Below are positions 50,680 to 58,668 of a stretch of DNA of 64,000 bases, piece by piece. The translations under genes and the position numbers were made by a program. This DNA is from C-114 sp963745405 (GTDB taxonomy: Bacteria > Chloroflexota > Limnocylindria > Limnocylindrales > CSP1-4): assembly GCA_963745405.1 (NCBI GenBank), contig CAVUWY010000002.1:1550001-1614000 (forward strand), in the 5' to 3' direction. Position 1 is the stretch's first letter. Each line of letters begins with the position of its first letter. The notes below the pieces were generated by a model, which saw nothing but the letters and a program-made list of their open reading frames with translations, did not search any database and was not told the DNA's origin.

Positions 50680-50910
50680 GCGATACCTCGGAACGGGTCG
50701 CTTCCTGGCGCTCGGTCGATCGCGCTCGGTCGTGTCACGCTCGGACGCCGGGCGCTCGCTCGGTCCTCGGCCGCGGCGTCCTCCGGGATGCCCGCCTCGG
50801 GCCTGGACTGCCGCGGATCGCCCGCATGCTGCGGCGTCGAGGCGGGGGTGTCAAGGAGGATGCCGGGCCACGGGACGGGGGTCGGCCACATCCGCCGTAG
50901 ACTCGGCCGG

Positions 50911-51492
50911 ATGCCGCCCCGACCGACCGCCGCCGGCCGCTTCCCGCTCGCCCGGCCGGTGCCCCGGGCGTGGGTCCGACGACGCCGTCCGGCGGGCATC
51001 GGCGTCGCGGGCTGCGTCGCGGGGTGCCTCGCCGCCGCGATCGCCCTCGGCGCGTGCGACGCGGCTGCTCCGGCGGTCACGCCGGTCCCCGTCGCGGGCA
51101 CGGCGAGCCATCCCCGGGAGCTCAACATCATCGCCCGCGAATATGGCTTCGCTCCGGCCGTCGTCTACCTCGTGCCGGGCGAGACAGTGTCCATCCACCT
51201 CGTGAATGCGGGGCTCGAAACGCACGAGGCGGTGATCGGCGATGCCGCGACCCAGGCCGCCTGGGAGTCTGCCGAGGCGGCCGTCGCCGGCGCTCCGCCC
51301 GGACCGACGCCGCTCGTGTCGGTCGCTCCGGGTACGCCCGCCATCCGGCTCGTTGCCACATCCGGCCAGCGGGTCGACGCGACCTGGACGGTCCCCGTCG
51401 GCGGCCCGGCGCTCATCGTCGGCTGCCACATCCCGGGCCACTGGGCCGCCGGGATGCAGGCCCCGGTCGCCTTCGCCGCGCCGTCACCGTGA
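50911..51492 (+). CDS. stand-alone cupredoxin-domain lipoprotein
   Basis: 193 aa. Basic N-terminus, hydrophobic segment GIGVAGCVAGCLAAAIALGAC with a possible lipobox, then a cupredoxin fold starting ELNIIAREYGFAPAV. Probable copper ligands: His in LETHEAVIG, Cys/His/Met in VGCHIPGHWAAGMQ (Cys-x4-His-x4-Met). This resembles COG4454-type copper-binding proteins rather than the amicyanin-like domains of the respiratory genes. TAGACT (50898-50903) lies 7 nt before the ATG, so leaderless. Possibly an extra soluble-side electron carrier or copper carrier. Confidence 0.8.
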   Translation: MPPRPTAAGRFPLARPVPRAWVRRRRPAGIGVAGCVAGCLAAAIALGACDAAAPAVTPVPVAGTASHPRELNIIAREYGFAPAVVYLVPGETVSIHLVNAGLETHEAVIGDAATQAAWESAEAAVAGAPPGPTPLVSVAPGTPAIRLVATSGQRVDATWTVPVGGPALIVGCHIPGHWAAGMQAPVAFAAPSP

Positions 51493-51520
51493 CGATCCCG
51501 GCCGTCGCCGTGCGGGCGGT

Positions 51521-51540
51521 GGTACGCTCCGGTACGCTCC
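51521..51540 (+). repeat. 10-bp tandem duplication containing -10 elements
   Basis: GGTACGCTCC occurs twice in a row. Each copy contains TACGCT, the TANNNT form used elsewhere as -10 element. It lies about 80 nt upstream of the ferredoxin gene, so the gene may have two staggered start sites. Confidence 0.4.
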
Positions 51541-51620
51541 CTGTGCGACGGCCCGGCGGCCGACGGGCGGGGCGTCGACCGGACCCGGCGAGGCGGGTGA
51601 GCGCGGAGGAAACCTGATCC

Positions 51621-51908
51621 ATGGCCTACGTCATCGCCGAGCCGTGCATCGACGTGCTCGACATCTCGTGCGTCTCGGTCTGCCCGGTCGACTGCATCCA
51701 CTACGAGGAAGGCACCGACCGTAAGCTCTTCATCGACCCCAACGAGTGCATCGACTGCGGCGCCTGCGAGCCGGAGTGTCCGGTGAACGCCATCTTCCCG
51801 GAGGAGTCGTTGCCGGCCGAGTGGGTCAAGTACACGGCGATCGATGCGATCTGGTACACGGATCGGGCTGCCGCCCGAGCCGGAGTCGACGCCGAGAAAC
51901 CGCGCTGA
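51621..51908 (+). CDS. fdxA: 7Fe-type ferredoxin (FdxA-like)
   Basis: 95-aa soluble electron carrier. Cysteines at 9, 17, 21 and 25 (C-x7-C-x3-C-P-x2-C) and at 43, 46, 49 and 53 (CIDCGACEPECP). The usual second cysteine of the first cluster is missing, the hallmark of a [3Fe-4S] plus [4Fe-4S] ferredoxin. The extended C-terminus (LPAEWVKYTAIDAIWY) is typical of actinobacterial/Thermus FdxA. ATG at 51621, with GGAGG (51606-51610) upstream. It could serve as partner of the Fe-S flavoprotein at 16942. Confidence 0.93.
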   Translation: MAYVIAEPCIDVLDISCVSVCPVDCIHYEEGTDRKLFIDPNECIDCGACEPECPVNAIFPEESLPAEWVKYTAIDAIWYTDRAAARAGVDAEKPR

Positions 51909-51990
51909 TCCGACACCCGGATCGGGCCCCGACGGGACGACCCGGGGCACGCGCGACGGCCAGGTGAGGCCCCGCGACTAGAATCCGCCC

Positions 51991-52920
51991 ATGCGGATCG
52001 TCTCCCTCCTCCCATCGGCGACCGAGATCGTCTGCGCCCTCGGGCTGAGCCGCCAGCTCGTCGGGGTGACCCACGAGTGCGACTTCCCCGCCGAGGCCCG
52101 CCGCAAGGCGGTCATGACCCGCCCGACCCTCGACCTCGACGGCGCGTCGAACGCCGCCATCGACCGTCGCGTCCGGGCCGCGGTGGCGAGCGGGGCGCCG
52201 CTGTACGAGATCGACGAGGCGGCCCTCCGTCGCGCCAGGCCGGATCTCATCCTTACCCAGGAGCTCTGCCACGTCTGTGCGCCGAGCTACGCGTCGGTCC
52301 AGGAGCTCGCCCACGCGATCAGCCCGGACATCGCGGTCCTGTCCCTCGAGCCCACGAGCATCGAAGGCATCTTCAATTCGATCACGACCGTCGGGGCGAT
52401 GACGGAGACGGAGCGGCGGGCCATCGCCCTCCTCGGTCGTCTCCGCGGACGCCTCGGCCGGATCGAGCAGAAAGTCGAGAAGGCGCGGACGGCCGGCCAC
52501 CGTCCCCTCCGGGTCGTCGGGCTCGAGTGGCTGGATCCGCCGATGGTCGTCGGTCACTGGGTCCCCGAGCAGATCCGCCGGGCCGGCGGCTGGGACCTCC
52601 TCGGGACGGACGGGGAGGCGTCGACCCGGACGACGTGGAACGCCATCCGCGACGTCGAGCCGGACATGCTCCTCCTCATGCCTTGCGGCTACGGCCTCGC
52701 CGAGACGATCCGTGAGTTCGGGCGCCTTCGCCGGCCGAAGTTCTGGGCCGACATCGTGGCGGTCCAGCGCCAGAACGTGATCGCTCTCGACGGCTCGGCC
52801 TACTTCAGCCGTCCCGGGCCGCGGGTAGTCGACGGCATCTCGCTCCTCGCCGAGGTCTTCGATCCGAACCGGTTCGTCGACGTCTCGCCGCCGATGAGCT
52901 GGGAGCCGATCCCGGTCTGA
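51991..52920 (+). CDS. BtuF-like periplasmic-binding-fold protein without signal peptide
   Basis: 309 aa. Helical-backbone class-III binding fold: RIVSLLPSATEIVCALG, GVTHECDFP, LILTQELCHVCAPSY and DMLLLMPCGYGLAET. Annotated in many genomes as cobalamin-binding protein. No signal peptide or lipobox, so it would stay in the cytosol, and no ABC permease is adjacent; ligand unknown. TAGAAT (51979-51984) ends 6 nt before the ATG, so translation is leaderless. No cobalamin riboswitch is seen upstream. Confidence 0.85.
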   Translation: MRIVSLLPSATEIVCALGLSRQLVGVTHECDFPAEARRKAVMTRPTLDLDGASNAAIDRRVRAAVASGAPLYEIDEAALRRARPDLILTQELCHVCAPSYASVQELAHAISPDIAVLSLEPTSIEGIFNSITTVGAMTETERRAIALLGRLRGRLGRIEQKVEKARTAGHRPLRVVGLEWLDPPMVVGHWVPEQIRRAGGWDLLGTDGEASTRTTWNAIRDVEPDMLLLMPCGYGLAETIREFGRLRRPKFWADIVAVQRQNVIALDGSAYFSRPGPRVVDGISLLAEVFDPNRFVDVSPPMSWEPIPV

Positions 52921-52944
52921 CCGACCGGACCGGACCCCGACGGC

Positions 52945-53930
52945 ATGCCCTTCCGCGCGGACTTCTCGTGCCTGTGGTGCGGCCGGCCGCACACGGTCCG
53001 GGATCGGGACGACCTCGAGGGCTGGGCCCAGCTCTGTCCCGACTGCCTCGGTCGAGCCGGCGACAACCCGTTCCTTCGCTTCCGGCTGCGGGACGCCATC
53101 GCCGAACGGGCCGGCGCGAGCGGCACCCCACCGCTCGCCGCGGTGGTCGTCGCGCCGGAGGATCCAGGCGCCGCCATCGCGGCCGCCGAGGCCGATGCCG
53201 CCCGACGCCGACGCAGCCGAGGCCGACGCGCGATGCTCGCCGACGCGGCGCCGACGCCGACGCCGCGATGCTCGCCTACTACGAGGCGAGGGCGCCGGAG
53301 TACGACGACTGGTACCTCCGCCGCGGCCGCTACGCTCGTGGTCCGATCGACGATATGGCGTGGCAGGTCGATCTCGATGCCGCGACCCGCTGGCTCGACG
53401 AGCTGCCGATCGGCGGCGACATCGTCGAGCTTGCCGCCGGGACCGGCTGGTGGTCGCCGCTCCTGGCCTCCAAGGGCCGCCTGTGGTGCTACGACGGAGC
53501 GCCGGCTCCCCTGGAGCGGGCTCGCGAGCGGCTCGTCGCTCACGGATTGCGTGCCCACCTCCACGTCCGGGACGCCTGGGCGGAGCCGGACGCGCTCGTC
53601 GATGTCCTCTTCACCGGCTTCTGGCTGAGCCACCTGCCGCGGGCCCGCCTCGGAGCGTTCCTCGGCGTCGTCCACCGCTGGCTCCGACCGGGAGGCCGGT
53701 TCGTCTTCGTCGACTCGCGCTTCGATCCAGCCTCGTCGGCCGTCGACCACGCTCCGCGACCGGACCAGGAGACGATGGTCCGGCGGCTCGACGATGGCCG
53801 GAGCTTCACGATCCCCAAGGTCTACTACGACCCCGCCGAGCTCGAGGCCGCCCTTCGTGCCGCGGGGTTCTCCGCGGCGACGGTCGGGACGACCGATCGG
53901 TTCTTCCTCCTCGGCTCCGCAACGAGCTGA
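52945..53930 (+). CDS. zinc-ribbon plus SAM methyltransferase, frameshifted
   Basis: N-terminal zinc ribbon with CLWCGRPH and LCPDCLGR, then NPFLRFRLRDAI (frame of 52945). The methyltransferase (MLAYYEARAPEYDDWYLRRG, SAM motif IVELAAGTGWWSPLLA, acceptor region VLFTGFWLSHLP) is in another frame that ends at 53930. The switch lies in a GCCGAC/GCCGAG repeat at about 53160-53270, where two extra bases would explain it (EADA-type repeat region). Alternatives are two separate genes, with the methyltransferase starting at ATG 53269. The uninterrupted coding quality on both sides favours one gene with sequence errors. Confidence 0.6.
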
Positions 53931-54011
53931 CTGCCGGAGACGCCCTCAGAGGGCGAAAATCGGGCCCGATATCCGACCGGTCCACGGTCGGGCGTCGGTA
54001 TACTCCCGGCC

Positions 54012-54869
54012 ATGTCCCCCCTGACCGACCGGACCATCGCGACCGTCGGCTCCGGCGTCATGGCCGAGGCGATGATCGCCGGCCTCCTCCGGGGCGAGCT
54101 CGTCGAAGCCCGCCAGGTCGTCGCCAGTCACCCCCGGGCCGAACGTCGCGACGCCCTCGCGGGCCAGTACGGCATCCGCGTCACCGCCTCGAACGTCGAA
54201 GCGATCGCCGACGCCGACGTCGTCGTCCTCGCCATCAAGCCCCAGATGCTCGCCCGGGTCGGGCGCGAGATCGGCCCGAGCCTCCGCGACGGCCAGCTCG
54301 TCCTGTCGGTCATCGCCGGCGCGACCACCACCGCACTGACCGGATTCCTCGGTCACGACCAGGTGGTCCGCAGCATGCCGAACACGCCGGCCCGCCTCGG
54401 GCGGGGGATGACGGTCTGGTATGCGACTCCCGCCACGACCGACGAGCAGCGCGGTCAGGCGAGCACGCTCCTGCGGGCCCTCGGCCACGAGCTCGAGGTC
54501 GATGACGAACGGTTCGTCGCCATGGCCACCGCGGTCAGCGGGACCGGCCCGACATACGTCTTCCTCGTGATGGAGGCGCTCATCGACGCGGCCGTCCATC
54601 TCGGCTTCCCGCGCCATGTCGCCCACGACCTCGTCGTCGAGACGCTCGAGGGCAGCACCCACTTCGCCAAGCAGTCGGGCGACCATCCGGCCGTGCTCCG
54701 CAACATGGTGACGTCCCCCGGCGGCACGTCCGCGGCGGCCCTCCACGAGCTCGAGTCGGGGCGACTGCGGACCGTCCTCTCCGAGGCCGTCTGGGCGGCC
54801 TACCGACGGACGGTCGAGCTCGGCGACGAACTCGAAGCCACGGTCGACCGCGAGCCGGGCGGCCGGTGA
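54012..54869 (+). CDS. proC: pyrroline-5-carboxylate reductase
   Basis: Last step of proline synthesis, NAD(P)H-dependent. 285 aa. Rossmann motif TVGSGVMAEAMIAGLL, substrate region SMPNTPARLGRGM, and the C-terminal dimer domain with AVSGTGPTYVFLVMEA and TSPGGTSAAALHELE. TATACT (53999-54004) ends 7 nt before the ATG, so leaderless. The following gene starts in a GTGA overlap. With the proline dehydrogenase at 58669 the region covers both synthesis and breakdown of proline. Confidence 0.94.
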   Translation: MSPLTDRTIATVGSGVMAEAMIAGLLRGELVEARQVVASHPRAERRDALAGQYGIRVTASNVEAIADADVVVLAIKPQMLARVGREIGPSLRDGQLVLSVIAGATTTALTGFLGHDQVVRSMPNTPARLGRGMTVWYATPATTDEQRGQASTLLRALGHELEVDDERFVAMATAVSGTGPTYVFLVMEALIDAAVHLGFPRHVAHDLVVETLEGSTHFAKQSGDHPAVLRNMVTSPGGTSAAALHELESGRLRTVLSEAVWAAYRRTVELGDELEATVDREPGGR

Positions 54870-56003
54870 CGCTGGCCCCGCTCGGCACCGGTGCGCCGGC
54901 GGCCCCGGACGGCGAACCCCGCGATCCCGCGGCCGGCGAGGTGGACCTCCGGCGGGCGCCCCTGGCGACGGTCCGGACGATCGACTTCCGGGCCGTGGAT
55001 CGGGACTTCCTGGCCGATGAACGGGCGATGTGGTCGCGCTTCTCCGCGACGTGGGCCGGCCTCGACGACGCCGCATGGCGCTACCCGGGAGCCGCCCCTT
55101 CGGATGCCGGTGGGCCGGACTGGTCGTACCTCGATCACGTCGCCCATGTCGCCGCCTGGCAGGAGCTCGCCCTCGACTACATCGCCCTCGCCGTCGATGG
55201 GGCGCCGTGGCCGACCGACGCCGACTTCGAGGGCGGCGATTTCGACCGCTACAACGAGCGACTTCGCGACCCATGGGCGGCCATCGAGCCGGCCGCGATC
55301 CGGGATCGCATCACCGACTCGCATGACCGGTTGGTCGAGCTCGTCGCCCAGCTGCCGATGGAGACGATCCGCTCGGACGCGGCCTGGGAGTGGGTCTATC
55401 TCGTCCTCCACGGCCATCAGCTCGACCACCTCACCCTGCTCGAGCCGTGGGCGGGCACGCTCCGCGCCCGCCAGGCCGAGGGCGATCCGTTCCCCCTGGC
55501 CGGGTCCGACACGCTGGCCGACCCGGCCGCGCCGATCGCCTCGTTCTGGGCAGCCGAGGCCTCGATCGGCCGGCTGTTCGACGAGACGGTCCGACCGGTC
55601 CCGGCCGATGCCTGGGAGATCGCAGGGCCGACCGAGGGCTGGACGCTGAAGGATCATGTCGGCCACCTCGCTGCCTGGTTCGTCGAGGCAGCCGAGGCCC
55701 TCGACGATCACCGCCGCCGTCGGCGGCTGGCGACCCGGGCCGCCGGAAGGGGTGGACGCCTGGAACGCCGCGGCGGTCGTCCGGGACCGCCGGTTCACGC
55801 CGGCCGAGACGCTGGACCGATTCGCAGCCGGTCGGGCCAGGCTGTCGGCGGCGATCCGGGCCCTGTCGCCCGACGACCTCCGCGATCCGGAAGGCTGGAG
55901 CTGGGCGTACGAGGACCTGCACGGTCATGTCCGCGCCCACCTCGCCATGATCGGCCCGTGGTGCGCCCGGATCGGCTGGCCGAGCGAAGGGGGAGGGAGC
56001 TGA
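54866..56003 (+). CDS. tandem DinB/ClbS-like protein, with one apparent frameshift
   Basis: Two copies of a DinB-superfamily four-helix domain. Copy 1: SYLDHVAHVAAWQELALDY ... HGHQLDHLTLLEPWAG. Copy 2: TLKDHVGHLAAWFVEAAEA ... HGHVRAHLAMIGPWCA. The histidines expected to bind a metal occur in both. Near 55713 (GATCACCGCCGCCGTC) one extra base shifts the frame; the second copy then continues to a TGA at 56001-56003. GTG start at 54866 overlaps the proC stop; the end overlaps the S9 peptidase start (TGATG). Function unknown; relatives are thiol-dependent transferases or DNA-damage induced. Confidence 0.72.
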
Positions 56004-58000
56004 TGGCGGACGAGCCGACGACGGGGACGAACGCATCGCCCGACGGCGGGAAGGGGCGGCCGACCGGCGATCCGCTCACGATCGAGCACCTCGTGGCCGT
56101 CGAGCCGCCGCGCGAGTTCCGCCTCGACCCCCGTGGTCGGACGCTTGCCTTCACGGCCGAGGCGGCCGGCGCCCGCCAGCTGTTCACGATGCCGCTCCGC
56201 GGCGGGACGCCGACCCAGCTGACGGCCTCGGAGAAGGCCGTCTCCGACCCGCAGTGGTCGCCCGACGGACGGCGCCTCGCCTACGTCCGCGACACGGCGA
56301 TCCGCCTCATCGACGCCGATGGGTCGAGGACGACGATCGTGACCGACCACCCGGCCGGCAACACCGCCCCGCGCTGGTCGCCCGACGGGCGGCGCCTCGC
56401 CTTCATCTCCCGCCGCCGCGGCTGGGCCCAGGTGTGGGTCGTCGACGCGCCGATCCCCCGCCGCGGCCGGCCGGCGGCGGCTCCGAAGCCGCCCGAACCG
56501 CGCCCCGTGACCGCCGCCGGCCTCGACGTCGACGAGTACGAGTGGTCCCCCGACGGGGAGTCGCTGGCCATCGCGGCGCAACGCGGCCGCTCCGTCCGGC
56601 ACGCCTCGCGCATCTCGATCACCCGTGTCTCCGACGGCACCGACGAGCTCGTCGGGACCGGTTCGGACTGGGAATGCGGCCCGCACTGGCTGCCCGACGG
56701 CGGGCTGCTCTTCCTGTCCGACGCCGACGGCTGGTTCCAGGCGGTCCACCTCTCGGCCGACCGGACGACCCGCCTCGTGCTCACGAGCGGGGGCATGGAG
56801 CACGGGGAGCCGAGCGGCGCGTACGGCTACGCCGCCCTGCCCTCACCCGACGGGAGCCGCTTCGCCCACATCGCCGTCCACGATGGGTACGTCGACCTCG
56901 TCGTCGCGCCGGTCGCCGGCGGCGCGCCGGCCAAGCGCGGCCGGGGTCGCCCGCCGAAGGTGCCCCGGTCCACCGTGCCCGCCGGCACGCCGATCCAGCC
57001 CTGGCAGGGCGTCTGGCGCTCGGTCGGCTGGCTGCCCGATGGAGCCTGGGTCGCCGCGGTCGGTGAGAGCCCGACCCGGCCTCAGGACCTGTGGCTCCTG
57101 CCCGTCCCCGGTGTCGCACCGGACGGGTCGCGGCCCCGCCGGCTTACCGACTCGCTGCCGGCCGTCCTCGCTCCGGCCGTCGCCCGATTCATCGCCGGCG
57201 AGCGGGTCGCGATAGCAGCCCGCGACGGGCTGCGGCTCGAGGCGACCCTGTGGCGGCCAACGACGGCCACCGGTCGACGCGGCGGGAAACGGGCCGCCAC
57301 GGTGATCTTCGTCCACGGCGGCCCGACGGCCCAGGCGTTCCGCAACTGGCATCCCTTCAAGCAGCTCCTCGTCCGTGAGGGGTTCGCCCTGCTCGACCTG
57401 GATTTCCGCGGCTCGACCGGCCACGGCCGGGCGTTCCGCGAGGCCAACATGGACGAGTGGGGCCATGCCGACGTGTTCGACATCGTCGATGCCGGCCGCT
57501 GGGTCCAGGCCCAGTCGTGGTCGGACGGCCGGCTCGGGATCTGGGGCGGGTCGTACGGCGGCTACATGGTCCTGTGCGCGCTCGTCGAGGAGCCCTCGAT
57601 GTGGCGGGCCGGCGTCGACCTGTACGGCGACTCGGAGATCGCCGAGAGCTATCGCCACGGCGACCGGCCGGGCCGGATCGACCTCGAACGGCAGATGGGA
57701 GAACCCGACGACCCCACCCGCCAGCCGTCGTTCCGCCGCGGCTCGCCGGTCTACCGGGCCGAGCGGATCGAGGCGCCGCTGCTGATCCTCCACGGCCGCA
57801 AGGACCGCCGCGTCGTGCCGCTCATGACCGAGAAGATGGTCGAGGCGCTCGAGATCGAGGGGAAGTTCCACGAGGTCCATTGGTACGACGACGAGGGCCA
57901 CGGCTGGCAGGCCCGGGACAACCGGCGCGATGCCTTCAGCCGGATCCGGGACTTCCTCCGCCGCCACGTCCTCGACGGCTCGCCCGAGCCTCCCGCCTGA
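56003..58000 (+). CDS. S9-family (prolyl oligopeptidase-type) serine peptidase
   Basis: 665 aa. N-terminal seven-bladed propeller of WD40/TolB-like repeats (SDPQWSPDGRRLAYV, TAPRWSPDGRRLAFI, EYEWSPDGESLAIAA) and a C-terminal alpha/beta-hydrolase domain with catalytic Ser in GGSYGGYM (near residue 517), Asp in GRKDRRVVP (near 600) and His in DEGHGW (near 632). An acylaminoacyl-peptidase-like enzyme, cytosolic. The insertion PKRGRGRPPK-like basic patch near 310 is unusual and looks like an AT-hook (GRGRPPKVP). ATG at 56003, coupled to the DinB-like gene. Confidence 0.92.
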   Translation: MADEPTTGTNASPDGGKGRPTGDPLTIEHLVAVEPPREFRLDPRGRTLAFTAEAAGARQLFTMPLRGGTPTQLTASEKAVSDPQWSPDGRRLAYVRDTAIRLIDADGSRTTIVTDHPAGNTAPRWSPDGRRLAFISRRRGWAQVWVVDAPIPRRGRPAAAPKPPEPRPVTAAGLDVDEYEWSPDGESLAIAAQRGRSVRHASRISITRVSDGTDELVGTGSDWECGPHWLPDGGLLFLSDADGWFQAVHLSADRTTRLVLTSGGMEHGEPSGAYGYAALPSPDGSRFAHIAVHDGYVDLVVAPVAGGAPAKRGRGRPPKVPRSTVPAGTPIQPWQGVWRSVGWLPDGAWVAAVGESPTRPQDLWLLPVPGVAPDGSRPRRLTDSLPAVLAPAVARFIAGERVAIAARDGLRLEATLWRPTTATGRRGGKRAATVIFVHGGPTAQAFRNWHPFKQLLVREGFALLDLDFRGSTGHGRAFREANMDEWGHADVFDIVDAGRWVQAQSWSDGRLGIWGGSYGGYMVLCALVEEPSMWRAGVDLYGDSEIAESYRHGDRPGRIDLERQMGEPDDPTRQPSFRRGSPVYRAERIEAPLLILHGRKDRRVVPLMTEKMVEALEIEGKFHEVHWYDDEGHGWQARDNRRDAFSRIRDFLRRHVLDGSPEPPA

Positions 58001-58015
58001 CCGGTCGGGGCCCGG

Positions 58016-58621
58016 CTAGGGCGAGGGCTCGCCGTCCCCCGTGCTCGCCGCCAGGCGGGCGCGACGGCCGACGCGACGCGACCGGCGGGTCACGCGTCCG
58101 GCGGTCCGCGGTCCCGGGCCTCCGCTCGTCGCATCGGCCGGATCGACCGAGATCACGCTGATCGAGCCGTCGACCTCGAGGACGGCGAGATGGACCTGGT
58201 CGAGTCGTTCGATGCCGTGCTCGCGGAGCGCCGTCGTGAGCTCGTCGTGCGGTATCTCCTCCTCCCCCAGGGCCTTCTCGTCAAGGACCCCGTCCGTCAC
58301 GAGGATCCGGGCCTGCCCGACGAGCGCGTGCTCGACCCGCTCGGACCGACTGCTCAGGTACTGGACCACTCGGGCGAGGCCGAGGACCACGATGGTCGCG
58401 ACGATGCCGCCGAGGAGCGTGTCGTTCTGGCCGACCATGGCGTTCTGGACGGCATTGGCGACGATGAGGAGGACGACGAGGTCGGGCGTCGTGAGCTGGC
58501 CCACCTCGCGCTTGCCACCCAGGCGGAGGGCGATGACCAGGAAGATGTAGATGATCGCCGAGCGGATGGCGACACTGATGAGCCCGGAGCCGAGATCGGG
58601 GATGTCGGTGATGTCCGGCAC
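58016..58621 (-). CDS. DUF421 (YetF-like) membrane protein
   Basis: 201 aa. Three membrane helices in the first 85 residues (AIRSAIIYIFLVIALRLGGK, TPDLVVLLIVANAVQNAM and GGIVATIVVLGLARVVQYL), then the DUF421 cytosolic domain: ILVTDGVLDEKALGEEEI and LDQVHLAVLEVDGSISVI. The basic tail (about 30 residues) is Arg-rich. GTG at 58619-58621 is chosen because TAGACT (58629-58634, minus strand) lies 7 nt upstream and the homologous region starts here; the frame opens at 58660. Function unknown, often in stress or spore operons. Confidence 0.88.
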   Translation of the reverse strand: MPDITDIPDLGSGLISVAIRSAIIYIFLVIALRLGGKREVGQLTTPDLVVLLIVANAVQNAMVGQNDTLLGGIVATIVVLGLARVVQYLSSRSERVEHALVGQARILVTDGVLDEKALGEEEIPHDELTTALREHGIERLDQVHLAVLEVDGSISVISVDPADATSGGPGPRTAGRVTRRSRRVGRRARLAASTGDGEPSP

Positions 58622-58628
58622 GAGCGGG

Positions 58629-58660
58629 AGTCTAGTCCCAGCCCCGCCCGGATGTACCAT
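58629..58660. promoter_or_regulatory. divergent pair of leaderless promoters
   Basis: Within 48 bp between two divergent start codons there are TAGACT on the minus strand (58629-58634, 7 nt before the DUF421 GTG) and TACCAT on the plus strand (58655-58660, 8 nt before the proline dehydrogenase ATG). The two polymerases would compete for overlapping DNA, so the genes may be expressed reciprocally. Confidence 0.5.
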
Positions 58661-58668
58661 CGCCCGCG

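Noticed and set aside
51909..51990. Cobalamin riboswitch before the BtuF-like gene
   Set aside because: Gap is only 82 bp, without the B12-box sequence, and the gene appears leaderless.
55656..56003. Separate small gene in frame with 56003
   Set aside because: Its second part continues the tandem DinB-like protein after a single-base shift; its first residues are random.
54866..58000. Single 1044-aa fusion of DinB-like and S9 peptidase
   Set aside because: The frame stays open through the junction only because of the shift near 55713; the segment between is shadow translation and the peptidase has its own start at 56003.
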